Assembly (NCBI GenBank): GCA_028871055.1
Contig: JAGWON010000001.1
Location: 248,001 to 312,000 of the forward strand
DNA length: 64,000 nt
DNA from: Alphaproteobacteria bacterium
GTDB lineage: Bacteria; Pseudomonadota; Alphaproteobacteria; ATCC43930; CGMCC-115725
Reading direction: 5' to 3'
In this document: positions 47,553 through 56,209 of the stretch, piece after piece
How the letters are laid out: every line of letters starts with the position of its first letter
Position numbering within the stretch: the stretch's first letter is position 1
The notes under the pieces: generated by a model
The model's database searches: none
Seen by the model: the letters and a program-made list of their open reading frames with translations, nothing else
Told to the model about the DNA's origin: nothing
Made by a program: the position numbers and the translations under genes

Positions 47553-47578
47553 GAAGGAAAGACTTTTTTCGCTGCGCG

Positions 47579-48337
47579 CTAAGTCTGGATAAACCGCCGC
47601 TCGGCGCTGTCGAGCAACAGCGCGGTGAGCGTGCCGGTGGCGAAGGCGCCGGTGTCGATGCCGATGCGATTGGCGCGCTGCTCCGGCGCCTCGACGATGG
47701 TGTGACCGTGGACGACGCAGGCGCCGAAATCTTCGGCAGAATCGAGAAACTCGTTGCGGATCCACAGCAAATCCTCGGCCTGCTGCTCGGCGAGCGCGAC
47801 GCCCGGCTTGACGCCGGCGTGGACGAAAAGATAGCCGCCTTCGGCGTGGGTTAGCTTCAGGTCGCGCATGAAGGCGACATGCGCCGGCGGAATCTTGTCG
47901 GCGAGCGCCTGGCGTGCGATCTCGAAATCGTCGGCGCGCACGGTGAAGGAGGAGGGCGGCCGCACGCCGTAGCTTGCCAGCGTCTCGAGCCCGCCATAGG
48001 CGCACCAGGCCGGCCCGACCTCGGCGTTCTCGAGGAACTGGAGCAGGTAATCCTCGTGATTGCCCAGCAGATGGACCGGCTCGAAGCCGGGCAGCGGCCG
48101 GCGCAGCAGCCGCTCGATCACGCCCTGGGAATCCGGGCCGCGGTCGACGTAATCGCCGAGATAGACGATGACCCGGCGGCGCGCGTCGGCCGCGGCCGCG
48201 TCCGCCGCGATGAGCTCTTCGAGCCGGACCAGCAGGTCGAGGCGGCCGTGCACGTCGCCGACGGCGTAGACCCGCGATCCCGCCGGCACGGCCGGTAGCG
48301 CGCCTTGCCTGTCGTTAATCTTCCGCATGTCGCCCAA
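47579..48337 (-). CDS. Metallophosphoesterase, Ser/Thr protein phosphatase-like
   Basis: 252 residues. The metal ligands are clear: GDVHGR, GDYVDRGPDSQGV, GNHEDYLL and VHGHT, as in bacterial PPP phosphatases and diadenosine tetraphosphatase relatives. The substrate is not predictable. Two Met starts lie three codons apart (48337 and 48328). It diverges from hldE. Confidence 0.88.
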   Translation of the reverse strand: MGDMRKINDRQGALPAVPAGSRVYAVGDVHGRLDLLVRLEELIAADAAAADARRRVIVYLGDYVDRGPDSQGVIERLLRRPLPGFEPVHLLGNHEDYLLQFLENAEVGPAWCAYGGLETLASYGVRPPSSFTVRADDFEIARQALADKIPPAHVAFMRDLKLTHAEGGYLFVHAGVKPGVALAEQQAEDLLWIRNEFLDSAEDFGACVVHGHTIVEAPEQRANRIGIDTGAFATGTLTALLLDSAERRFIQT

Positions 48338-48401
48338 TATAGCGAGTTAACGCCGGTTTTTCTTGCCTCCGACCGGGATTCGCCACCATAAACAGGGCTC
48401 T

Positions 48402-49856
48402 ATGGCAGAGGCGGATCTCATCAAGCTGGTCGAGGCGTTCGGCCGCGCGCGGCTGATTTGCGTCGGCGACGCGATGCTCGACCATTACGTGACCGGCCGG
48501 GTCGAGCGCATTTCGCCCGAGGCGCCGGTGCCGGTGCTCCACGTCGATAGCGAGGAGCGTCGGCTCGGCGGTGCCGGCAACGTGTTGCGCAACCTGCACG
48601 CGCTCGGCGCCGAAACCTGCTTCATCTCGGTCACCGGCGCCGATGCCGCCGGCCGCGAGATCACGCGCATGGTGGCGGCGCTCGGCAACGCCGAGGCGCA
48701 TGTCTTGCCCGAGCGCGACCGGGTGACCTCGGTCAAGACGCGCTATGTCGCCGACACGCAGCAGCTGTTGCGCGCCGATCGCGAGCGCGCCGCGCCGATC
48801 GCGGCGGAGACGCGCGCCGACCTGCAGGCGCAGATCAAGGCGGCGCTGCCGCACCACCAGCTCGTGATTCTGTCGGATTACGCCAAGGGCGTGCTCGGCA
48901 ACGGCGTCGCCAAGGAGATCATCGACGTCGCGCGCGCCGCCGGCCGCAAGGTGGTGGTCGATCCCAAGGGTCACGACTATGCCGTCTATCGCGGCGCCAG
49001 CGTGCTAAAGCCGAACCGGCGCGAACTCGCCGAGGCGGCCGGCCGCGCCCTTGCCGACGACGAGGCGGTCGTCGCGGCGGCGCGCGAGCTGATCGAGCGC
49101 CACGGCTTCGGCGCCATGCTGGTGTCGTGCGGCAAGGACGGGCTGCTGGTGGTCGAGGGAACGGACGTCCATCGCCTCGCCGCCGAGGCGCGCGAGGTCT
49201 ACGACGTCTCGGGCGCGGGTGACACCGTCGTCGCCGTGGTCGGCGCCGCGCTCGCCGCGGGCGCAAGCCTGCTGGATGCGGCGCGGCTCGCCAACGCCGC
49301 GGCCGGTATCGTCGTCGGCAAAGTCGGCACTGCGGTGGTCCACGCCAACGAACTGGCCGAGACGCTGGTCGACCGCGACACGCTCAAGAGCCGCAAGGTA
49401 CTGCCACTGCCGCTGGCGCTCGATCATGTCGCGCGCTGGCGCCGCAACGGGCTCAAGATCGGCTTCACCAACGGGTGCTTCGATTTGATCCATCCGGGAC
49501 ACGTGTCGCTGCTGGGCCAAGCGCGCGCGGCGTGCGACCGGCTGGTCGTGGGATTGAACAGCGACACCTCGGTGCGGCGGCTCAAGGGGCCGGCCCGCCC
49601 GGTGCAGAACGAAGCGGCGCGCGCCGCGGTGCTCGCCTCGCTGGCGCCGGTCGATCTTGTCGTCGTGTTCGATGCCGAGACGCCGGTCGAGCTCATCCGC
49701 GAATTGCGGCCCGACGTGCTGGTCAAGGGCGCGGACTACAGCCGCGACCAGGTGGTCGGCGGCGATATCGTCGAGTCCTATGGCGGACGGGTGCTGCTGG
49801 CCGAGATCGTACCGGGCTACAGCACCACCGCGACGATCGCCCGCGCCGTGCGCTAG
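48402..49856 (+). CDS. hldE: Bifunctional heptose-7-phosphate kinase / heptose-1-phosphate adenylyltransferase
   Basis: 484 residues from MAEADLIKLVEAFG. The N-terminal ribokinase half has RLGGAGNVLRNLHALGA, DPKGHDYAVYRGASVLKPNRRE and DVSGAGDTVVAVVG. The C-terminal nucleotidyltransferase half has GFTNGCFDLIHPGHV and GLNSDTSVRRLKGPARPV. It makes ADP-heptose for the lipopolysaccharide core. The N-terminal fusion order is normal. The weak AGGG before the ATG is the only ribosome site. Confidence 0.96.
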   Translation: MAEADLIKLVEAFGRARLICVGDAMLDHYVTGRVERISPEAPVPVLHVDSEERRLGGAGNVLRNLHALGAETCFISVTGADAAGREITRMVAALGNAEAHVLPERDRVTSVKTRYVADTQQLLRADRERAAPIAAETRADLQAQIKAALPHHQLVILSDYAKGVLGNGVAKEIIDVARAAGRKVVVDPKGHDYAVYRGASVLKPNRRELAEAAGRALADDEAVVAAARELIERHGFGAMLVSCGKDGLLVVEGTDVHRLAAEAREVYDVSGAGDTVVAVVGAALAAGASLLDAARLANAAAGIVVGKVGTAVVHANELAETLVDRDTLKSRKVLPLPLALDHVARWRRNGLKIGFTNGCFDLIHPGHVSLLGQARAACDRLVVGLNSDTSVRRLKGPARPVQNEAARAAVLASLAPVDLVVVFDAETPVELIRELRPDVLVKGADYSRDQVVGGDIVESYGGRVLLAEIVPGYSTTATIARAVR

Positions 49857-49887
49857 CGCATGTTTCGCTCGGGTCGAATCACATTGT

Positions 49888-49993
49888 CGTCGTCGTTCCC
49901 GCACAAGCGGGAACCCAGGGGCAAACGACGTGCGGTCGCCCCCGGATCGAGTCCGGGGCAGGTTCTGGGCCCCCGCTTTCGCGGGGGTGACGG
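49888..49993. repeat. REP/BIME-like hairpin repeat after hldE
   Basis: Three stem-loops follow one another: GTTCCCGC-ACAA-GCGGGAAC (49895-49914), CCCCGGA-TCGAG-TCCGGGG (49940-49958) and CCCCCGC-TTTC-GCGGGGG (to about 49987). The outer phrases CGTTCCCGC...CCCAGG and CTGGG...GGGGGTGACG are the same family as the copies at 54777 and 59432. The 231-bp gap to the next gene holds nothing else recognised. Confidence 0.75.
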
Positions 49994-50087
49994 TCAAGTT
50001 GCTCCATCGCGGAGAAACTCGCGATAGCGCCACGCGGACGTGGCGGCGCCAAACGGCCTAAACCGGATCAGCCGTCGGAATGAAGGA

Positions 50088-51809
50088 ATGAACGGCAAAC
50101 GACGAACCATGCTGCGCCTCGCCTGGCACTTGGCGCGACCCTACTGGTCCTCGGACGAGCGGCGCACCGCCTGGGCGCTCGTGCTCGCCGTGATCGCGCT
50201 CAACCTCGGCAACGTCGCGGTCTCGGTGCTGATCAACAAGTGGTACAACGCGTTCTACAACGCGCTCCAGCGTTTCGACGCGCATGCTTTCTTCTACGAT
50301 ATCGGCATTTTTTGTGTGCTCGCCGCCTCCAGCGTCGTGATGTCGGTGTACGCGTACTATCTTCGCCAGATGCTGCAGATCCGCTGGCGGCGTTGGCTCA
50401 CCGGCCGCTATCTCGACCACTGGCTCGGCGAGAGCCGCTATTATCGCCTGCAGCTCGACCGCCAGACGACGGACAATCCCGATCAGCGCATCGCCGACGA
50501 TCTCAATTATTTCGTCCAATACGTGGCGTCGCTGTCGCTCGGCCTGCTGACGTCGGCGGTCTCGGTAGTCTCGTTCATGGTCATCCTGGTGGGATTATCC
50601 GGACCGGCGGCGATTCCGCTCGGCCCGCTCGGCACGCTCCACCTTCCGGCCTATCTCGCTTGGGCGGCGCTGCTCTATGCCGCGTTCGGCACTTGGTTTG
50701 CGGTCAAGATCGGCTATCCGTTGGTGCCGCTCAATTTCGCGCAGCAGCGCTTCGAAGCCGATTTCCGCTACAGCCTGGTGCGCTTGCGCGAGAACGCCGA
50801 GAGTGTCGCGCTTTACGGCGGCGAGCCGCCCGAGCGCGCGGTGTTCGACGGCCGATTCGGCAACGTCTTCGCCAATTACTGGCGCATCATGAAGCGCCAG
50901 AAGAAGCTCAATTGGTTCACCTCGTGGTATACGCAGGTCGCGATAATTTTCCCGTACGTCGTAGTGGCGCCACGCTATTTCGCCAAGCAGATCGCACTCG
51001 GCGGTCTGATGCAGGTGGGCGACGCCTTCGGCAACGTGCAGAGCTCGCTGTCGTTCATCGTCAACTCGTACACCGACATCGCCACCTGGTCGGCGGTGAC
51101 CGAACGTCTCACCACCTTCGACCAGCGCATGCAGGAGATCGAAGCCAGCTTGCGCGCGCCCCAGCCGATCCGCCTGCGCCGCGAGGGCAGCGGCATCGAC
51201 ATCCGCAATCTCGATCTCGACCTGCCCGACGGCGCGCCGCTGCTGCGCGGCGTCTCGCTCGCCGTCGATCCCGGCCGCTCGCTGCTCATCACCGGACCAT
51301 CGGGCTGCGGCAAGTCGACGCTGCTGCGCGCCGCTGCCGGCATCTGGCCCTATGGCCGCGGCGAGGTGCGGCTCGGCGGGGGCCGCGTGCTCTTCCTGCC
51401 GCAGCGGCCCTATCTGCCGCTCGGCACGCTCCGGGACGCGCTGGTCTACCCGCAGCACGAAACCTTCGCCGACGAGGCCGGCCTCGCCGCCGCGCTCGAC
51501 CGCGTCGGCCTCGGCGCGCTTGCCCCCAGCCTGGCCGAGGATGAGAACTGGCCGCTGCGGCTGTCGCTCGGCGAACAGCAGCGCATCGCCTTCGCGCGCG
51601 TGCTGCTGACGCAGCCCGACTTCATCTTCCTCGACGAGGCGAGCTCGGCGCTCGACGAGGACGTCGAGGCGCGGCTCTACGGCCTGCTGCGCGCGCGCCA
51701 TCCCGACGCCGCGATCGTCAGCATCGGCCACCGCGAGAGCCTCAAGGCGCTGCACGACCGGGTCGTCGATCTCACGCACTTCCACGCCGGCGCGCTGGTT
51801 GCGGAATAA
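50088..51809 (+). CDS. ABC transporter, fused permease/ATPase (ABCD/SbmA-BacA type)
   Basis: 573 residues from an ATG with GGAA seven bases upstream (Met24, MLRLAWHL, is the other candidate). The N-terminal half has about six helices with AWALVLAVIALNLGNVAVSVLINKWYNAFYNALQ and RWRRWLTGRYLDHWL, typical of the SbmA/YddA/ABCD membrane domain. The C-terminal ATPase has [32 protein letters not shown] and FIFLDEASSALDE. Relatives import very-long-chain acyl-CoA or peptides. The direction and substrate here are unknown. No neighbour gives a clue. Confidence 0.88.
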   Translation: MNGKRRTMLRLAWHLARPYWSSDERRTAWALVLAVIALNLGNVAVSVLINKWYNAFYNALQRFDAHAFFYDIGIFCVLAASSVVMSVYAYYLRQMLQIRWRRWLTGRYLDHWLGESRYYRLQLDRQTTDNPDQRIADDLNYFVQYVASLSLGLLTSAVSVVSFMVILVGLSGPAAIPLGPLGTLHLPAYLAWAALLYAAFGTWFAVKIGYPLVPLNFAQQRFEADFRYSLVRLRENAESVALYGGEPPERAVFDGRFGNVFANYWRIMKRQKKLNWFTSWYTQVAIIFPYVVVAPRYFAKQIALGGLMQVGDAFGNVQSSLSFIVNSYTDIATWSAVTERLTTFDQRMQEIEASLRAPQPIRLRREGSGIDIRNLDLDLPDGAPLLRGVSLAVDPGRSLLITGPSGCGKSTLLRAAAGIWPYGRGEVRLGGGRVLFLPQRPYLPLGTLRDALVYPQHETFADEAGLAAALDRVGLGALAPSLAEDENWPLRLSLGEQQRIAFARVLLTQPDFIFLDEASSALDEDVEARLYGLLRARHPDAAIVSIGHRESLKALHDRVVDLTHFHAGALVAE

Positions 51810-51847
51810 GCGGCGGCCGCTCAGCTCTAATCAAGCTTCGTTTCCGC

Positions 51848-51954
51848 GTCATGCCCGGACTTGTTCCGGGCATCCACGCCTTCACGACGTGGATGGCCGG
51901 GTCAAGCTTGTCCTCGGGCCGGCCGACGGCCGGACCCGTGGGCCCGGCCATGAC
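51848..51954. repeat. Intergenic inverted repeat before lysS
   Basis: GTCATG...CATGAC close a long imperfect hairpin of about 107 bp. Its left limb contains a further stem GCCCGGA-CTTGT-TCCGGGC and its right limb a GGCCG/CGGCC-rich stem. Similar elements are common between genes in alphaproteobacteria. It lies 83 nt before the lysS ATG, in a 227-bp gap. Confidence 0.65.
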
Positions 51955-52036
51955 AAGCGAAAAACCCGAGCCGAGAGCCTGCCGACAGCAGTTGCGCTTT
52001 GGCGCCAAATCATTACAAAGCCGCTGAGGGGAATTC

Positions 52037-53533
52037 ATGGCCGAAGAACGGGAAGAGGAAGAAAGCGGGCGCACGAATTACCGCGCCCAGCGCCTCGACA
52101 AGCTCGCGCAGCTCAAGGCGCTCGGCGTCGATCCCTATGCCGACGGCTTCGTGCCCGGCGCGCGCGCGGCCGAGCTCGATGCCAAGTACAAGACGCTCGC
52201 CGCCGGCGCCGAAACACCGGACCGCGTCAAGGTCGCCGGCCGCATCCGCGCGCTGCGCAACAGCGGCATGTTCATCGACCTGCACGACGCCACCGGCAAG
52301 ATCCAGGTCTTCTGCCACAAGGACCATCTCGCGCCGGACGCGCTCGCCGTCCTCAAACTTCTCGATCTCGGCGACCTGATCGGCGTCGAGGGCGTGATCC
52401 GGCGCACGCCGCGCGGCGAGCTCACGGTCAACGCGCACGCGCTCACCGTGCTGGCCAAGGCGCTGCTGCCGCTGCCCGAGAAGTTCCACGGCCTGACCGA
52501 CATCGAGACGCGCTATCGCCAGCGCTATCTCGACCTCATCATGAGCGAGGAATCGCGCGCGACGCTGCGCCAGCGCTCGCACATCGTCGCGGTGATGCGG
52601 CGGCTCTTGATCGAGCGCGGCTTCCTCGAAGTCGAGACGCCGATGCTGCACGCGGTTCCGGGTGGCGCCTCGGCCAAGCCGTTCGTCACCCATCACAACG
52701 CGCTCGACCTCGAGCTTTATCTCCGCATCGCGCCCGAGCTGCACCTGAAGCGGCTCATGGTCGGCGGCCTCTCGGACAAGCTGTTCGAGATCAACCGCAA
52801 CTTCCGCAACGAGGGCATAAGCCCGCGCCACAATCCCGAGTTCACTTCGCTCGAGCTCTACCAGGCCTTCGCCGATTACGCGACGATGATGGAGATGACC
52901 GAATACCTCATCGCCACCATCGCCCGCGAGGTGCTCGGCACGATGCGCATTCCCTACGGCAAGCATACGATCGAGCTTGCGCCGCCCTGGCCGCGCAAGT
53001 CCATGGCCGAATTGGTGAAAGTGAAGGCCGGCGTCGATTTCCTGAGTCTTCATGATGCCGTAGCGGCGCGCGACGCCGCCAGGAAGCTCGGCGCCGAGCT
53101 GCCCAAGGGCGCAAGCTGGGGCCAGGCGCTCGAGGCGGCGTTCGCCGCCAAGGTCGAGGACACGCTGATCCAGCCCGTTCACGTCACCGGCTTTCCGCGC
53201 GACATCTCGCCCTTGGCCAAGCCCGATCTGCGCGATCCGCGGCTGGTCGAGCGCTTCGAGACCTTCGTCAACGGCTGGGAGGTGGCGAACGCCTTCTCCG
53301 AGATCAACGACCCGCTCGATCAGCGCGAGCGCTTCGAGGCGCAGATGATGGCGCGCGACCACGGCGACGAGGAGGCGCAGCGCCTCGACGAGGACTTCGT
53401 CACCGCCCTCGAATACGGCATGCCGCCGGCGGGCGGCCTCGGCATCGGCATCGACCGGCTGGTCATGCTGCTGACCGACAGTCCCTCGATCCGCGACGTC
53501 ATCGCCTTTCCGACCATGCGGCCGAAGGGCTGA
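52037..53533 (+). CDS. lysS: Lysyl-tRNA synthetase, class II
   Basis: 498 residues from an ATG with GAGGGGA six bases upstream. The N-terminal OB fold (about 60-140) is followed by class II motif 2 (FEINRNFRNEGISPRHNPEFTS) and motif 3 (GGLGIGIDRLVMLLTD). It charges tRNA-Lys with lysine. The short acidic tail at the N-terminus (AEEREEEESG) is unremarkable. It converges on the efflux pump gene by 6 nt. Confidence 0.97.
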   Translation: MAEEREEEESGRTNYRAQRLDKLAQLKALGVDPYADGFVPGARAAELDAKYKTLAAGAETPDRVKVAGRIRALRNSGMFIDLHDATGKIQVFCHKDHLAPDALAVLKLLDLGDLIGVEGVIRRTPRGELTVNAHALTVLAKALLPLPEKFHGLTDIETRYRQRYLDLIMSEESRATLRQRSHIVAVMRRLLIERGFLEVETPMLHAVPGGASAKPFVTHHNALDLELYLRIAPELHLKRLMVGGLSDKLFEINRNFRNEGISPRHNPEFTSLELYQAFADYATMMEMTEYLIATIAREVLGTMRIPYGKHTIELAPPWPRKSMAELVKVKAGVDFLSLHDAVAARDAARKLGAELPKGASWGQALEAAFAAKVEDTLIQPVHVTGFPRDISPLAKPDLRDPRLVERFETFVNGWEVANAFSEINDPLDQRERFEAQMMARDHGDEEAQRLDEDFVTALEYGMPPAGGLGIGIDRLVMLLTDSPSIRDVIAFPTMRPKG

Positions 53534-53539
53534 CGCGCG

Positions 53540-54730
53540 TCACGCGGCGGCCGGCCGCCGCAGCATCGCGACATAGATCGCCGCCGTCGCCAGCGCCATC
53601 GTCAGGATCACCGCGCCCATCGGCACCGGCGTGCCGTCGTAGAGCGCGTTGACCGCGTAGCCGGCGAGCGCGCCACTCGCCATCTGGACCACGCCGAGGA
53701 GCGCCGCGCCGGTGCCCGCCATGTGCGGCAGCGGCTCGAGCGCCGCCGCCATCGCGTTGGGCGTCACCACCGCCTGGCCCCAGATATAAAGCATGAAACC
53801 CGCCATCACGCCGCCGGCGCCGCCCCAGCGCGTGACGCAGGCGGCGAGCACCATGGCGCCGCCGGCGATCGCCGCCGCCTGACCCATCACCAGCACGCGC
53901 TCGTGCGCGTAGCGGCGCAACAGTCGCTTGTTCGACAGCGCGCCGATCACCAGCGCGATGGCCGACGGCGCGAAATAGAGGCCGTAATCTTCGGGCGCCA
54001 CGCCGTAGATAGTGATGAACACGAACGGCGAGCCCGACAGGAAGGCGAAGATGCCGGCCCAGCACAGGCCGTTGACCAGCGCATAGCCGACGCAAACCCG
54101 GCTCGCCAGAAACGCCCGGTAGTAGCGCGCCATGCGGCCGATCTCGAGCGCCCGAGGGTCGGGCGTTTTGAGCGATTCGGCGAAGCCGAAGCCGACCACC
54201 GTCAGCAGCGTGCCGGCGAACAGCGCCAACAGCACGAAGATCGCGCGCCAGCCGAAATGCACCAGCAGCCAACCGCCGATGAGCGGCGCCACCAGCGGCG
54301 CCAGCGCGAATACCGCGGTCAGCGACGAATATATCTGCGCCGCCAGCCGGCCGCCGAAATGGTCGCGCACCACGGCGCGGCTGAGCACCGGGCCGACGCC
54401 GCCGCCAAAGCCCATGACGAGGCGCGCCGCGATCAGCACGCCGATGCTGCGGCTCAGCGCGCACGCGATCGCCGCCGCGACGTAGATCACCAATCCGCCG
54501 ATTAGCACCGGCTTGCGGCCGAAGCGGTCGGACAGCGGACCATGGACGAGCTGGCCGACGGCATAGCCGGCGATGAACAGGCTCAGCGTCAGCTGCACGC
54601 GGTCGGGCGAGGCGGCGAACGCCGCGCTCAGCGTCGGCAGCGCCGGCAGGCTCATGTCGATGGCAAGCGCGGTGAGCGCCGTCATCGCACCCAAGAGCAC
54701 AACCAGCGCGCGCGAATCGGACTGGATCAT
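53540..54730 (-). CDS. Bcr/CflA-family multidrug efflux MFS transporter
   Basis: 396 residues from MIQSDSRALVVLLGAMTALTA, with 12 helices. DMSLPALPTLSAAF, GPLSDRFGRKPVLIGGLVIY, and LVMGFGGGVGPVLSRAVVRDHFGG are the Bcr/CflA motifs. It exports drugs such as bicyclomycin, or sulfonamide-like compounds, by proton exchange. The frame runs 14 codons further upstream but without family similarity. Confidence 0.9.
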   Translation of the reverse strand: MIQSDSRALVVLLGAMTALTALAIDMSLPALPTLSAAFAASPDRVQLTLSLFIAGYAVGQLVHGPLSDRFGRKPVLIGGLVIYVAAAIACALSRSIGVLIAARLVMGFGGGVGPVLSRAVVRDHFGGRLAAQIYSSLTAVFALAPLVAPLIGGWLLVHFGWRAIFVLLALFAGTLLTVVGFGFAESLKTPDPRALEIGRMARYYRAFLASRVCVGYALVNGLCWAGIFAFLSGSPFVFITIYGVAPEDYGLYFAPSAIALVIGALSNKRLLRRYAHERVLVMGQAAAIAGGAMVLAACVTRWGGAGGVMAGFMLYIWGQAVVTPNAMAAALEPLPHMAGTGAALLGVVQMASGALAGYAVNALYDGTPVPMGAVILTMALATAAIYVAMLRRPAAA

Positions 54731-54776
54731 CGGCGAATTCCGCTGCTCCGAATGGCTAGCCGCGCGGATCAAACCA

Positions 54777-54840
54777 CGTCGTCACCCCCGCGAAAGCGGG
54801 GGTCCAGGGCTCCTGGGTCCCCGCTTGCGCGGGGACGACG
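54777..54840. repeat. REP/BIME-like hairpin repeat
   Basis: GTCACCCCCGC-GAAA-GCGGGGGTCCAGG is followed directly by CCTGGGTCCCCGC-TTGC-GCGGGGAC. The two hairpins are mirror images, forming a compact BIME. It belongs to the family also seen at 49888 and 59432, between two minus-strand genes (the efflux pump and an ABC ATPase). Confidence 0.75.
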
Positions 54841-54874
54841 AGAACTGTCCGACCGGACACGGTTCGAATGACGT

Positions 54875-56194
54875 CTACGGATTCTCGAGGCTCAAGACGC
54901 CGCTGTCGATGTCGTAGGCGAAGAGCTCGGCATAGCGGCCCCAGTTGATCACCGTCTCGAAGACCTGGCGCGCTTCCTCTTCGGACAGGTAGTCCTCGAG
55001 CTCGGCGAGAAAGCGCCCCTCCGGCGCGCTGTGGCCCGGACGCTCGTCGAGCACGCGGCGGATATGCGCAGCCAGCGGCACCGCCCGCCGCAGATGGTCG
55101 GCGTAGATCTGCTTGCGATGCTGGAGGTCCGCTGCGGCGAAGGCGCGGCCGGGCGGCAGCATCTCGATATCGCCGCCGCCGACCTGGGCGAAGCCCAGGA
55201 GCTGGAGCGTCTCGACCAGCACCATTAGGCTGTCGGTCGAAAGATGCTCGCTTTCGGCGAGTTTCGGTAGGTCGGCGCGACCCTCGTAGGGCGGCTGCGA
55301 CAGCGCGTCGAGCAGGCCGGTGAGCTGCTGGATCGACGCGTCCGGCACGCGATAGCCCAAGCCGATCGGCTCGGCTCGGCGCTTGGCGGCTTCGGCGCCG
55401 GGCACCGTGGTGAGCAGCGCGTAGACCTGGTCGACCAGGCTGCGGAAGATCGGGTTCGCCTGGTCGCGCGGCCGCGGCAAGGTCACCGGGATGTCGGCGC
55501 GGATGCAGCCCGGATCGCTGCCGAAGACGATGATGCGGTCGGCCAGCACCACGGCGTCCTCGATGTTGTGCGAGACCAGGATGATGCCCTTGGTCGGAAT
55601 GCGGCGGTCGCGCCACAGATCCTCGATGTCGCCGCGCAGCGTCTCGGCGGTCAGCACGTCGAGCTGCGAGAACGGCTCGTCGAGCAGCAGCACGTCGGGA
55701 TTGACGACCAGCGCACGGGCAAAGCCGACGCGCTGGCGCATGCCGCCCGAAAGCTCCTTGGGATAGGCCGATTCGAATCCGTCGAGGCCGATCAGATCGA
55801 TGGCGGCGATGGCGCGGCGGTGGCGGTCGTCCATCGGCACGCCCTGGGCCTCGAGCCCGAGCTCGACGTTGCCGAGCACGGTGAGCCACGGGAACAGCGC
55901 GAAGCTCTGGAACACCATCGCCATGCCCTGCACCGGCGCCGTCACCGGCCGGCCGCGATAGGTGGCGAAGCCGTCGGACGGCTCGGTCAGGCCGGCGAGG
56001 ACGCGCAGGAACGTCGACTTGCCCGAACCCGACTTGCCCAGGATGGCGACGATCTCGCCCTCCTTGAGCGCGAAATCGACGTGATCGAGCACCAGTCGGC
56101 CGGCCGCATCGCCGGTCGCATAGGTCTTGCACACGGCATTCGCGGCGATGAGGCTGGTGCCGGCTTCGACGGCGAGGGTGATCTCGGCGGGCAT
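54875..56194 (-). CDS. Nitrate/sulfonate-type ABC transporter ATP-binding protein with AAA-associated domain
   Basis: 439 residues. The ABC half has GKSGSGKSTFLRVLAG, LSGGMRQRVGFARAL and LLLDEPFSQLD. The C-terminal 170 residues (about 265-439: YRVPDASIQQLTGLLD ... FETVINWGRYAELF) form the AAA-associated extension that some nitrate/sulfonate ABC ATPases carry, with regulatory rather than catalytic character. It follows its permease gene by 15 nt. No binding protein lies beside it. Confidence 0.9.
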   Translation of the reverse strand: MPAEITLAVEAGTSLIAANAVCKTYATGDAAGRLVLDHVDFALKEGEIVAILGKSGSGKSTFLRVLAGLTEPSDGFATYRGRPVTAPVQGMAMVFQSFALFPWLTVLGNVELGLEAQGVPMDDRHRRAIAAIDLIGLDGFESAYPKELSGGMRQRVGFARALVVNPDVLLLDEPFSQLDVLTAETLRGDIEDLWRDRRIPTKGIILVSHNIEDAVVLADRIIVFGSDPGCIRADIPVTLPRPRDQANPIFRSLVDQVYALLTTVPGAEAAKRRAEPIGLGYRVPDASIQQLTGLLDALSQPPYEGRADLPKLAESEHLSTDSLMVLVETLQLLGFAQVGGGDIEMLPPGRAFAAADLQHRKQIYADHLRRAVPLAAHIRRVLDERPGHSAPEGRFLAELEDYLSEEEARQVFETVINWGRYAELFAYDIDSGVLSLENP

Positions 56195-56209
56195 CGCGGA
56201 TTTCCTTCG